This document shows positions 50,327 through 58,177 of a stretch of DNA of 58,177 bases, one piece after another (position 1 is the stretch's first letter; each line of letters begins with the position of its first letter). The notes under the pieces are model-generated. The model made no database searches and was not told the origin of the DNA. It was given only the letters and a program-made list of their open reading frames with translations. Source of the stretch: Lachnospiraceae bacterium. Lineage in GTDB: Bacteria > Bacillota > Clostridia > Lachnospirales > Lachnospiraceae. The stretch covers positions 1 to 58,177 of the forward strand of contig VSND01000024.1 of NCBI GenBank assembly GCA_009774145.1, given 5' to 3'. The position numbers and the translations under genes were made by a program.

Positions 50327-51883
50327 TCCGGCCACCTCCATAGTAATCGCTGCCACGCAGGTACCCCATGGGTGTTTTTGCCCTGTCGGAGGCTTTCTTC
50401 TGTTCCATGTAGATTTCATCTTGATTGGCGGCCAGTATGGAGCTAAGATGGTGGTAGCGGGGCTTCTTAATCCCATTGGTTACTGCGAATTCACAGGCGG
50501 CTTCCAGGCGCGCTTCGGAGTACTTATTGCTCAATCGCAGAACAGCCAGGGCAGGATTGTAGCCCTGTTCTTTTATGGATACGCCCTCGAAGATCCGGCC
50601 AACCACTTCTGCCGTATATTTCCCGATGGCGCCCGCCCAGTTTTTGATGCGTACATCGTCCCATGGAGAGATACGGAACCTGTCCGGCATGTCCTCCTGG
50701 TGGGTGGAATACTGGTTCTTCCTGCCGGATGGGAAGCGGTTGTGGGTCGCGATGCGGGTGTTACCGCTGTAAATCTCCACGGTGCTGTCCGTGACTTTCA
50801 GGTCTACCGTTTTGCGGGCATACTGGTAAGGACAGGAATACCGGTTGTATTCAAACACCACATGGAAGTCAATGTTCACTTTCCTGCCGTATACCCATGT
50901 GGCAATCTCATAAGGAATGGAAGGCAGGGGATGGAGAAAAGGCTTTTCATCCAAGTAAGCTTCATAGCGGCTGCCTTCCCGTTTCTGGAAGCTGCTGTGG
51001 TTAAAGGCATCAAGTTTTCGGGATACGGCAGCCTTCAGCTCATTAAAGGAGCAGAACATTTCATTCCTGAGCATGGCGATGACTGCGGTTGCAACCTTGC
51101 CGACAGTCCCCTCCACGGATGCTTTCTGTTTGGGCCTGCGGATTCCCGCAGGCATGATGGCTGTCTGGTAATGACTGCCAAGGGCTTCATAATCAGCCGT
51201 CAGGACGATCTCCCCTTCCCTGGGATGGGACACGACGCCTGTCTTCCGGTTGTCGCAGATGAGGCGTGTGGCCACACCGCCAAAGTACTGGTACATATGG
51301 ACATGGGCGCGGATGAAGGAATCCATCTTCATGTCCCGGCAGGGCTCTACATAGGAATACTGGCTGTATGGCAGGGTCGCCACGAACAGATAGACTTTCA
51401 CGGCTTCCCCTGTTGCCGTATCCACATATTCCATCACCGGGCCTGACCAGTCCACTTCGACTGCATCTCCCGGTTTATGCTCCAGATGGTTTGTCAGCCT
51501 GTTCACAATGGTATAGTCGCTGTATCCTTTGCAGTATTTCGTGTATCCCATGGGAATGCTGCCAGCCGCCCTGCACTGGTCCTGGTATTCCTGCCAGAGG
51601 AGCTTCAGGGTGACGCCCACCCGTTTCAGTTCCTGATGCACATATCCGTAATCGGGCTGGGCATACATGGATTCCTGCACGAACTTGTCAGGATAGAACA
51701 TGCGGTAAACCGAGCTTCATCCATGTCTCTGACATCTTCGTAGGAGATGCCATTTTCATCTGCTTTGTGAAATACATCACCAACAGAGTTAACAGAAATG
51801 TGTCCTGTCCGGGCAATGGCGTTTCTTCCCATTCCATTGCCCCGAAGCTCCAGTATGAGCTTCACGCTGATTTTTTTGGCCAT
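50316..51883 (-). pseudogene. istA: IstA transposase, frameshifted
   Basis: The N-terminal frame (from 51883) gives the helix-turn-helix MAKKISVKLILELRGNGMGR through ISYEDVRDMDEAR; the rest (VYRMFYPDKFVQ on to the integrase core) is in the next frame from about 51705. One missing G in the CGGTTTACC stretch at 51704-51712 would restore VYRMFYPDK. The catalytic DDE core is present: VEVDWSGP, LICDNRKTG, and KASVEGTVGK near the expected Glu. The 461-residue C-terminal part alone lacks the DNA-binding start. A sequencing error is possible. Confidence 0.8.
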
Positions 51884-52099
51884 AATATTCGGCCTCCTTT
51901 CGTAGAATCGGAGACAATCTCTCCAAACATGATTCTACAGGAGACACTTACGAATCGTTAAGCACAGACCATAAATTTTGATTGGATCTATTCGTGTGAC
52001 AGGTGGATCTATTCTGAATACTGGTTATAAACTGGATCCCCTCACCTGACTGGTGGATCTCAAATGAATATCGATAGCTCTCTCAGCGCGAAATATTCA

Positions 52100-52259
52100 C
52101 AATGCCTTCTTTTTCATATAATCACTCCATGTAAATTAGAAATTTCCATTGAATATCGCATTATTCGCGTAATCATTTATGTTTCCTTTTTTTCTTAGTG
52201 CCATCACAAAGCAAATCAGCTCGCATAAATCGCGATTTTTCCAGTTCTACAATCGGAAG
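52100..52259. other. gap between the IS21 element and the DMP19-like gene
   Basis: AT-rich, no gene or terminator recognised. Confidence 0.3.
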
Positions 52260-52754
52260 TTACAGATTTTCTATCTGTTCATCTAAATATGTGAATAGTA
52301 ATGACCATATATCAATTCCACTATGTAGATACAGCTGCTTATTAAGTTCTTCAATTCTTGCCTCAGCCTCCTCGTTTAGTTCGTGATCATCATTAAATGT
52401 GGTAATATCATACTCTTGTTGAGTCTCGCTTAAAAATTCTCCTCTCATTATATCGGGCGGCGCGATCTGACATATTTTTTCAAGTATATCCGCGTCATTC
52501 TTGTCTCCAATTATTCTAAATGCCTGTATAATATTAGGCGCATAATGACCGATAGAATTTTCAAGAAAGGCGAAAATCCCTCCCATAGTCAATTCAGTAT
52601 CAAATTCAATTAAGAAAGAGGCTGTTTGAATAAAGTCAGCACATTTCAACCACTGGTCATAATCATTACCCCATAAATCAGTTGCAAGTTTTTCGCATAA
52701 AGTTTCGCCTGTAAATTGTCTGATATTTATTTCCTTACCGTCAATCCATCTCAT
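52260..52754 (-). CDS. DMP19-like (DUF4375) protein
   Basis: A 164-residue strongly acidic protein. The central CADFIQTASFLIEFDTELTM, then FLENSIGHYAPNIIQAF and ADILEKIC match the DMP19/DUF4375 helical domain. Its founder is a Neisseria DNA-mimic; many clostridial members sit in toxin-immunity islands. Start at 52754 follows AGGAGC at 7 bases; an ATG at 52802 lacks a site. Confidence 0.65.
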   Translation of the reverse strand: MRWIDGKEINIRQFTGETLCEKLATDLWGNDYDQWLKCADFIQTASFLIEFDTELTMGGIFAFLENSIGHYAPNIIQAFRIIGDKNDADILEKICQIAPPDIMRGEFLSETQQEYDITTFNDDHELNEEAEARIEELNKQLYLHSGIDIWSLLFTYLDEQIENL

Positions 52755-52898
52755 ACTCTTGCTCCTATAAATCAAATCTTCTTCGTCAATATATTTCTGC
52801 ATTTGTTAAAGAGTATCAATCCAAAATGCTGGCACATAGCATTCTTTATATTCATGACTGCTTGGATAGTCTACCAGCAAATAATGTTTTAATTACTT

Positions 52899-53474
52899 TC
52901 AAAGCAAATTACTTTGTTCACAGGAATTTTTCCTTGCATTTTGTAAATCATCATCCATTTCAAAAAACTTACACCTGCACTCCGGGCAGACAGACGGAAT
53001 GATCAACGGACAAAATTTCAGCTTCGCATATTTGATATGCCGCCACTCTATATGCCGCAAACACTCCTTTTCTTTCAGGTTATCCCCTCTTTTCGGAACA
53101 TAATATGGAAATGGATGCCCGCAGCAAGGACACCGCCAAAAAAGTTTTGGGGTAAATCCAAACGGAACAGCCGCAAAAGAAATCGGAAGTGATATAGCAG
53201 CCACCCCAATGAAAAATGCCAAAAACGGTTTGTTTTCTATCATGGCACTCATTCCCATGTCCTTGCCCCAAATAACCACGGGAATGAACAGTACCATACT
53301 GCAAACACCAAAAGCGGCAAAGCATCCCCATTGTATCAGAAATACTGCTTTCGCAAAGGCACAGCACCGCCGGAAACGGGGCGGCATCTGTGGGAAAACA
53401 TATGGGAATGGTTTTGATGTATTCTCCTGCTGTAATCGCCAGTTCGCAATATCATCCATGTGTCTTTTCATCAT
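52899..53474 (-). CDS. membrane protein with zinc-ribbon-like cysteine pairs
   Basis: A 191-residue protein with a basic N-terminus, two transmembrane helices (FLIQWGCFAAFGVCSMVLFI and FLAFFIGVAAISLPISFAAV) and a cytoplasmic C-terminal half holding two pairs, CPCCGHP and CPECRCKF, that could bind one zinc. I recognise no named family. CAGGAGG precedes a double ATG (53474/53471). It overlaps nothing and stands in the immunity-like gene array. Confidence 0.6.
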   Translation of the reverse strand: MMKRHMDDIANWRLQQENTSKPFPYVFPQMPPRFRRCCAFAKAVFLIQWGCFAAFGVCSMVLFIPVVIWGKDMGMSAMIENKPFLAFFIGVAAISLPISFAAVPFGFTPKLFWRCPCCGHPFPYYVPKRGDNLKEKECLRHIEWRHIKYAKLKFCPLIIPSVCPECRCKFFEMDDDLQNARKNSCEQSNLL

Positions 53475-53496
53475 CCTATCCTCCTGACGGCTCTGC

Positions 53497-53856
53497 TCAG
53501 ATCTGTTCAGCCCAGTCAATGCCTGGATAAAGTTTTCCCGTCCTTATAAAATACTCAACCGCCTTTACGCCAGCTTCCATATTGGTAAGCGCAAGGTATT
53601 TTTCAACAGGCGACTGGCCGCCGCTTTGCACATGGGCAAATTCTTCTACTCCGGCATACTCCGGATTATAGGAATAATAATTCTTTTCCTCTTTGGTTCC
53701 GCCATGCAGGCTAAGGCCGATTGCCAGCCATTCCCCATCACAGTTTACTTCAAGCTGATCAACTTCCCCATAGGGATCCAAGTACAGATATATATTAAGC
53801 CCCTGCGGTATTTCTTCCAGGATTTTGGAAATTACTTCTTCATAAATAAATTTCAA
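53497..53856 (-). CDS. small immunity-like hypothetical protein
   Basis: A roughly 119-residue protein with alternating strands and helices (NIYLYLDPYGEVDQLEVNCD, EWLAIGLSLHGGT, then a helical MEAGVKAVEYFIRTG). It ends just before the zinc-ribbon gene. The start is uncertain: a TTG at 53856, about 11 bases after GGAG, overlaps the tail of the upstream truncated gene; a TTG at 53895 is another choice. Size and setting resemble immunity proteins of polymorphic toxins; no family was recognised. Confidence 0.5.
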   Translation of the reverse strand: MKFIYEEVISKILEEIPQGLNIYLYLDPYGEVDQLEVNCDGEWLAIGLSLHGGTKEEKNYYSYNPEYAGVEEFAHVQSGGQSPVEKYLALTNMEAGVKAVEYFIRTGKLYPGIDWAEQI

Positions 53857-54217
53857 AATTATCGCTGCTCCATGAGGAAAGCATCTTATCAGCAAGTGCT
53901 TTGTCCAGCTTCAAAACAGTATACTCACAATCACAGTAAACAAAATCTTCCAAAACGACTAACCTTATCCCATGTGTATCTAATTCCTGGTTTATTGCAG
54001 TCATGGATTTTTTGAAATTGTCATAATCGCTGCAATCCGTATATATCTTTTCTTTACAGACAATCTCTGAAATTTCCGGATATTCCATTCCCTGTGTATG
54101 GAAAAACTCTGTTAAAGTATGTGTCAGGTCATCCTCATAGCCGCCGATCTGGATACCATAACCGTGAGCGCAGAGAAAAGCAACGCAATAATGCTTGTCT
54201 TTTGCTCTTTGGTTTCT
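53840..54217 (-). pseudogene. N-terminally truncated hypothetical protein
   Basis: The frame is open for 126 codons from 54217 (CVAFLCAHGYGIQIGGYEDD, then DNFKKSMTAINQELDTHGIR) but its first in-frame ATG is at 54088 and lacks a ribosome site. The protein-like sequence upstream of that ATG shows that the gene once began earlier and lost its start, probably when the rifampin-phosphotransferase-like segment arrived. Its tail overlaps the next small gene, so the two were coupled. Confidence 0.5.
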
Positions 54218-54292
54218 TTAGTTCGGAATAGTGTGGTGCTGGCGGTCTATCTCTTGTTTTCGGTTGCTTGCTTCTTTACCGTACATGAGCAT

Positions 54293-56860
54293 TTATTCAT
54301 TGAGTGTCACCTCCCCTGTTGCGCCGTCCACTGTTATCATTTGTCCGTTTTGTATGGTTCGCGTAGCAGTGTGTGTTGCCATGACAGCGGGGATACCATA
54401 TTCACGGGCAACAATGCTTGAATGGCTAAGAGGGCCGCCAATGTCTGTTACAATCGCACTTGCGGAGGCAAACAACTGCGTCCATGCGGGAGTTGTGGTA
54501 ACGGCGACCAAGATACTTCCCGGCTGGAATTTCTCAAAATCTGCCGGGCTGTTCAGTACACAGGCGGGAGCCGTAACAACGCCTGGGCTGGTTCCTATGC
54601 CCATCAATACAATTTTCCCATCTTTCTGTATTTGAGTTGCATGTGATACGGCTTTTGTGCTTTTTTCCGGCAACATGGAAGGCGGCACATAACCCCGGAA
54701 TGTATCATGCTCCGCTTGTCGAGTAGGGATTGCCTCACTCAGATCAGACAGGGGCATATTTTTATCAAGCTGTGTTATGAGCGTTTCCAATTCTGTCTTT
54801 GTGAGCCAGTAAATATCGTCCGGATGTGAAATGGCTCCTCCAGTTAAGAGACGTTCAGAAATTTCCTGTAACATACGGCGAATCAGTGGGTGCCCCATCC
54901 CCATCAAATAAATAGCGTTTTCACGCATGGGGGCAGTAGTTTGTGCCCAATGGAGCAGCTTCAAAAACAGCTTTTTACGGTGGCCGCCTATCTGTTGCAA
55001 AATCTCTTTTTCGGCCTGTTTCCTGCGCTTTTCAAATGTGATTTGGCGCGAATACGGATTTTCCCCTTTTTCCTCCAAAAATGCTTTTATGGATTCAAAG
55101 GTTGGCGTAAGCATCTCCTGTGGTGTGGCATATGCAAAATCAAATTCATACGCAGTACAGCCAAATTCTTTGAAATAGGCGTTAATCCGGCTTTTCCACT
55201 CCATCCATACCTCCTGCGAAACTTCCGCAGGCAAAATGGAGGACTTGAAATCTTCTGCTATCTTTGCTGCAGGATTGCTTTTCAGATAGAAGCCTAAAGT
55301 GTTACTTTGCTTTGCCCATTCCGAAAGGTCCCACAGGTTCTTTTCCGATTGCAGCGCAATCGTATCAAACCCAAGCAAGAGAACGGAAATGTCCGTTATA
55401 CCAGCACGGCGGGCCGCACCCTGAAAGAATTTTGTGAATAACGTTTCGCTGATCGATGCGGCGGGCAATGTAAGCTGAATCCTTGTGAAATAAATACATG
55501 CGGCGTAAAATACGGCTTGAATGCCCTCCATAATCTGCCGGGCGCTTAACGTATACAGGGACATTTCGTCCCACTGCTTCACCACATCCTCAAATTCTTT
55601 TCTTGCCGCTTCAAAGCGCATCATGCTGTTGGTAAGCGTCCGGCGCAAAGAGCAGGGGGAAAGGGATTTTACAGCAATTAAAAGAGGCTTTGCCTTAGCG
55701 GAAAGATAGACATAACCATTGATGATCGTGTATGCCCCATTGTCTGGCAGCAGCTTTTTTGCGCTTGTACCAAACATATCCACCCATAAAAGCGCCGACG
55801 CACGGTTGACTAATTCAAGGCCAAGAGTGGCGAACAGAGGCGTGACTGGGTTTGGCAGGTGTTCTGCCAGACTGCCCTTTGTGTAAACTACATTCTTTTC
55901 CGGCAATACCCACTCCGGCGGTAAGACAGTAATGGGGCGGGCCTGAACAATATACAACTTATCTTTTTCCAGCGCCCATTCTATATCCATAGGCATTCGA
56001 TAATATTTCTCAATTTTATTTCCAAGCTGCGTCAGCCGCATGACTTGATTGCGGGTAAGAGCAGGTTTTTTACGGAGCCGTCCGGGGACAGGGATTTCTT
56101 CCGTTCCGTCTAAGGTGCGAACCGTCATAATCTCTTTGTTTGCCACTTCATATGACACGATTCGGACGGCGCTCTTGTCCGTAACGATTGTATCAGGGGT
56201 GACTAAGCTGGAAACCACCGCTTCACCAAGCCCCCATGCGGCGTTTATAATCATTTCGTTACGTCTGCCGTTCATGGGGTTGATTGTAAACATAACACCA
56301 GAAGCATCAGAAAACGCCAACTTTTGTACGACTACGGCAAGGGCCACAAGCTCCTGCCTGATATGATTCTTTATGCGGTAAGCAATCGCACGAGCTGTCC
56401 ACAGGGATGCCCAGCATCGCTTTACAGCGTCAAGGACTTCGTTCTCACCTTGTATATTGAGGTACGTGTCCTGCTGGCCCGCAAAAGAAGCATCGGGTAA
56501 ATCCTCCGCAGTCGCGGAGGATCGGACAGCCACCGAAACATTTCCTAATCCGGCATAAGCGGTTTTTATTGCCGCCGATACTTCCTGCGGCATTTTTCCA
56601 TTATGAAAAAGTTGACCAATCTGCTTGGATATATCTTCAAGTTGGCTGGTACTGTTGGAATCTGTGCCCTCCAGCAATGCTTTGATGTAAGGCTGAATCT
56701 GGTTCGCTTCAACAAAAATCCGGTATGAAGCAGTTGTAACATGAAAACCGTCCGGCACAGGGATACCCGCTGTCAATAGCTTTGATAAAGACATACCTTT
56801 TCCGCCAACCATTTCAAGTGATGCCTGTTTATGCTCCAAAGACAGGATATAGGGGTTCAT
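54293..56860 (-). CDS. rph: PEP-synthase-like phosphotransferase, rifampin phosphotransferase type
   Basis: An 855-residue enzyme with a PPDK/PEP-synthase N-terminal ATP-binding domain (GGKGMSLSKLLTAGIPVPDGF, VAVRSSATAEDLPDASFAGQQ, WALEKDKLYIVQARPITVL), a long helical middle and, at the very C-terminus, the swivelling His domain (DIGGPLSHSSIVAREYGIP, His near 813). PEP synthases carry a further PEP-binding barrel after the His domain; its absence and the length match rifampin phosphotransferases (about 865 residues), which inactivate rifamycins with ATP. Substrate is inferred. AAGGAGGTG gives the start 56860, overlapping tetR by 32 bp. Confidence 0.75.
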   Translation of the reverse strand: MNPYILSLEHKQASLEMVGGKGMSLSKLLTAGIPVPDGFHVTTASYRIFVEANQIQPYIKALLEGTDSNSTSQLEDISKQIGQLFHNGKMPQEVSAAIKTAYAGLGNVSVAVRSSATAEDLPDASFAGQQDTYLNIQGENEVLDAVKRCWASLWTARAIAYRIKNHIRQELVALAVVVQKLAFSDASGVMFTINPMNGRRNEMIINAAWGLGEAVVSSLVTPDTIVTDKSAVRIVSYEVANKEIMTVRTLDGTEEIPVPGRLRKKPALTRNQVMRLTQLGNKIEKYYRMPMDIEWALEKDKLYIVQARPITVLPPEWVLPEKNVVYTKGSLAEHLPNPVTPLFATLGLELVNRASALLWVDMFGTSAKKLLPDNGAYTIINGYVYLSAKAKPLLIAVKSLSPCSLRRTLTNSMMRFEAARKEFEDVVKQWDEMSLYTLSARQIMEGIQAVFYAACIYFTRIQLTLPAASISETLFTKFFQGAARRAGITDISVLLLGFDTIALQSEKNLWDLSEWAKQSNTLGFYLKSNPAAKIAEDFKSSILPAEVSQEVWMEWKSRINAYFKEFGCTAYEFDFAYATPQEMLTPTFESIKAFLEEKGENPYSRQITFEKRRKQAEKEILQQIGGHRKKLFLKLLHWAQTTAPMRENAIYLMGMGHPLIRRMLQEISERLLTGGAISHPDDIYWLTKTELETLITQLDKNMPLSDLSEAIPTRQAEHDTFRGYVPPSMLPEKSTKAVSHATQIQKDGKIVLMGIGTSPGVVTAPACVLNSPADFEKFQPGSILVAVTTTPAWTQLFASASAIVTDIGGPLSHSSIVAREYGIPAVMATHTATRTIQNGQMITVDGATGEVTLNE

Positions 56861-57467
56861 TTTTTTCACCTCCTTCATTCATAATTCCGTGTAGAAATAT
56901 ATTGATTGTTTCGTCCAGCATCTTTTCCTCACTGGCTGATGGCCGGGAAGTATAGACAATGGAGAGCATGGAGTTAATCAACAGGCGCACCACAAGGTCA
57001 GAATCTGTTTTGCGAAAAACACCTTTGGCCACTCCGCCTTCAATCACGGTCTTGATAGTATTGTGGTATTCGTAACGTATTGTTTTCAGACGCTTCCGAT
57101 ACTCTTCTTCCAAGTAGTCAGATTCGGCATGAAGCCACATTAGTACAATCCTATACTGATGTGGCACTTTAAGCTGATTGTGCATGATTTTTCTAAGGCA
57201 TAGTTCCGGCAAAGGTTCATTGTCAATAATTCTGTGAACCTGCTCTATGATTTCCTCAAATTTTTTCTCCATTGCATATACAGCAATCTCGTCTTTTGTT
57301 TTGAAAAAATCGTATAGACTGGACTTTCCCATTTTCGCTAAGTCTGCAATTTCCCGCATAGATGTTTTTTGAAACCCATTTTCAGCAATAAGGCGCAACG
57401 CAATATCAACTATTTCGCTTCGACGTGCTGCCTGTTGTTCGGGTGTAAGTGTAATTCCTTTTGGCAT
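56829..57467 (-). CDS. TetR-family repressor
   Basis: A 212-residue repressor. The HTH covers residues 14-60 (SEIVDIALRLIAENGFQKTS, then MREIADLAKMGKSSLYDFF); the rest is a helical ligand-binding domain (LRKIMHNQLKVPHQYRIVLMW). It is co-transcribed and overlapping with the rifampin-phosphotransferase-like gene, and two palindromic sites lie in its promoter, so it represses both. The inducer is probably the substrate of the enzyme. Confidence 0.9.
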   Translation of the reverse strand: MPKGITLTPEQQAARRSEIVDIALRLIAENGFQKTSMREIADLAKMGKSSLYDFFKTKDEIAVYAMEKKFEEIIEQVHRIIDNEPLPELCLRKIMHNQLKVPHQYRIVLMWLHAESDYLEEEYRKRLKTIRYEYHNTIKTVIEGGVAKGVFRKTDSDLVVRLLINSMLSIVYTSRPSASEEKMLDETINIFLHGIMNEGGEKNEPLYPVFGA

Positions 57468-57486
57468 CTGACAAAACCTCCCAGTA

Positions 57487-57544
57487 GCGACCGATGGTCG
57501 TTTATTACGTTTTAATTATATAGCGACCGACGGTCGCTTGTCAA
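57487..57544 (-). promoter_or_regulatory. TetR-type operators around the tetR-rph promoter
   Basis: Two palindromes, GCGACCGATGGTCG (57487-57500) and GCGACCGACGGTCGC (57523-57537). Between them on the minus strand lie TATAAT (57515-57520); TTGACA is at 57539-57544. One operator fills the spacer between the -35 and -10 boxes and the other lies just downstream, before the tetR start: textbook autorepression. Confidence 0.85.
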
Positions 57545-57999
57545 GATTGAAATTTCTTCCTGCATATACTGCCCAATAGAAAAGGGATGTTTCGGCCATG
57601 GCTCTAAACGGCAAGCGTTCCAAGTGTCTATACACTTGCGAATTTTCCACGTTCCGGCTCCCGCCGAAACCCGAAATTTCCCAGCCGGCAGCATCGTTGT
57701 CTTTTCCGGTCTGATACGATATTCTAAAGATAGAAAAAGAGACAGAGAACCCCAATGTCATTAAGACAATCGTTTTTATACAAAACAAAAAAGCCCACCT
57801 GCTACATACAAAACAAACAGGTGGACTTTTTCATGTTTTTAGGAATTTTAGTATCTTGCTTTAGACACAATTTTGGCTCTGACATATTACTTCCATGCAG
57901 TTTCACCTGTTCATTATATATCTTTGTAAAGGCCAAATATTGATTTATGACATCTCTTTCTTTGCACAAATTAGCTTCAACATCTTCCTAATGTATTCT
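57545..57999. other. gap between the tetR promoter and the window-end gene
   Basis: Contains a hairpin (57792-57829) and a protein-like minus-strand frame (57516-57788) whose core reads GKDNDAAGWEISGFGGSRNV and which overlaps the tetR promoter; probably a gene remnant. Another frame at 57812-57990 continues the terminal gene after two stops. Confidence 0.35.
57792..57829. terminator. hairpin with flanking A/T runs
   Basis: GCCCACCTG pairs with CAGGTGGAC (one mismatch), A-run before and T-run after; may end the leftward gene from the window edge. Confidence 0.5.
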
Positions 58000-58177
58000 T
58001 CACCTTGTCATAACGTAATCCATGATATATTTAACAGAATTACAAGTATCTTCAAAAGTAATATCTTTTGCATAATCAAAATTTTTCTGATACTTTTTCC
58101 AAAGGTTCTGCATCTGTGGATTATCCCTGATCTCCTTAATGATTTCCACATAATTTTGCATCACCTGGCTACTGCCC
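58000..58177 (-). CDS. 3' end of an unidentified gene cut by the window edge
   Basis: Fifty-nine codons of a helical, charged protein (MQNYVEIIKEIRDNPQMQNL, then WKKYQKNFDYAKDITFEDTC) ending at TGA 58000-58002. The same frame stays protein-like beyond a second stop 15 bases later (EDVEANLCKERDVINQYLAF), so this stop may be a nonsense mutation. The family was not recognised. Confidence 0.45.
   Translation of the reverse strand, partial: GSSQVMQNYVEIIKEIRDNPQMQNLWKKYQKNFDYAKDITFEDTCNSVKYIMDYVMTR

Larger units (their letters stand above)
49483..52099. mobile_element. IS21-family insertion sequence
   Basis: A 2.6-kb element with TGATTATTTCGCGC at the left end and its near-complement (GCGCGAAATATTCA) at the right end, TG...CA termini as in IS21, and istA-istB in the leftward direction. 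Two hairpins (GGAGCGGAAC-GTA-GTTCCGCTCC at 49507-49529 and GCGAACC-GGTTCGC at 49544-49560) lie after istB. Repeats of TGGATC occur inside the right end (51982-52060). I see no target duplication, and istA is frameshifted, so it is probably inactive. Confidence 0.8.

Noticed and set aside
57516..57788. 90-codon minus-strand frame over the tetR promoter
   Set aside because: It would run through the -10/-35 boxes and both operators; likely a remnant at most.
1..58177. CRISPR arrays, rRNA genes and prophage structural genes
   Set aside because: No regularly spaced repeats, no rRNA-like sequence and no capsid, tail or terminase genes were seen.

Overview
The window looks like chromosome of a Gram-positive, anaerobic, spore-forming Clostridia, most likely a Lachnospiraceae gut bacterium. 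The evidence is spoIID/spoIIQ sporulation genes, an isoleucine T-box leader, purine-rich AGGAGG ribosome binding sites, consensus TTGACA/TATAAT promoters, a PerR/reverse-rubrerythrin oxygen-stress pair and several protein families typical of that group (DUF4869, TSCPD, DUF6147-like). This assignment is inference from gene content; no rRNA is present to confirm it.

Layout. 1-5.4 kb: a DUF4869 protein and a frameshifted P-loop ATPase; the kdgK-eda pair for 2-keto-3-deoxygluconate breakdown behind a palindromic operator; and a deletion scar that fuses the front of an OmpR-type response regulator to the tail of a methyltransferase gene. 5.4-16 kb: an unknown coiled-coil protein, a complete DDE insertion sequence with 18-bp inverted repeats, a split cadmium/zinc efflux system (P-type ATPase plus separate HMA protein, with an ArsR regulator nearby), a RelB/YoeB toxin-antitoxin pair, a hicB remnant, and two ATPase-nuclease-like proteins. 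16-24.6 kb: an AlbA/HATPase regulator, a secreted small protein, an anti-sigma-like protein, murG, two paralogous ECF sigma factors with a HIT protein, a soluble histidine kinase behind three phased Spo0A-like boxes, tRNA-Lys and trmB. 24.6-27.1 kb: a DnaA-box cluster followed by a two-gene ATPase/PD-(D/E)XK operon, the best candidate here for an undescribed system. 27.1-44.4 kb is mostly housekeeping: rubrerythrin/perR, an NlpC/P60 wall hydrolase, a DEAD-box helicase, a hemolysin III-like protein, spoIIQ/spoIID, glycogen phosphorylase, ileS with its T-box, another ATPase-nuclease protein, and a D,D-carboxypeptidase.

44.4-58.2 kb is an accessory, decaying region: a sigma factor read in frame into a DUF2461 domain, an XRE membrane regulator, an ABC-ATPase remnant, a truncated BlaI-type repressor with an intact 20-bp operator, a SUKH immunity-like protein, an IS21 element with a frameshifted istA, DMP19-like and other small immunity-like genes, and a TetR-controlled rifampin-phosphotransferase-like enzyme with operators placed around the -10 box.

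Recurring themes are (i) ATPase domains paired with PD-(D/E)XK nuclease folds, found four times (three fused, one split into two genes); (ii) regulators whose binding sites can be read directly next to them (kdg operator, response-regulator repeats, ArsR, RelB, Spo0A, PerR, BlaI, TetR); and (iii) gene decay by frameshift, deletion or insertion.
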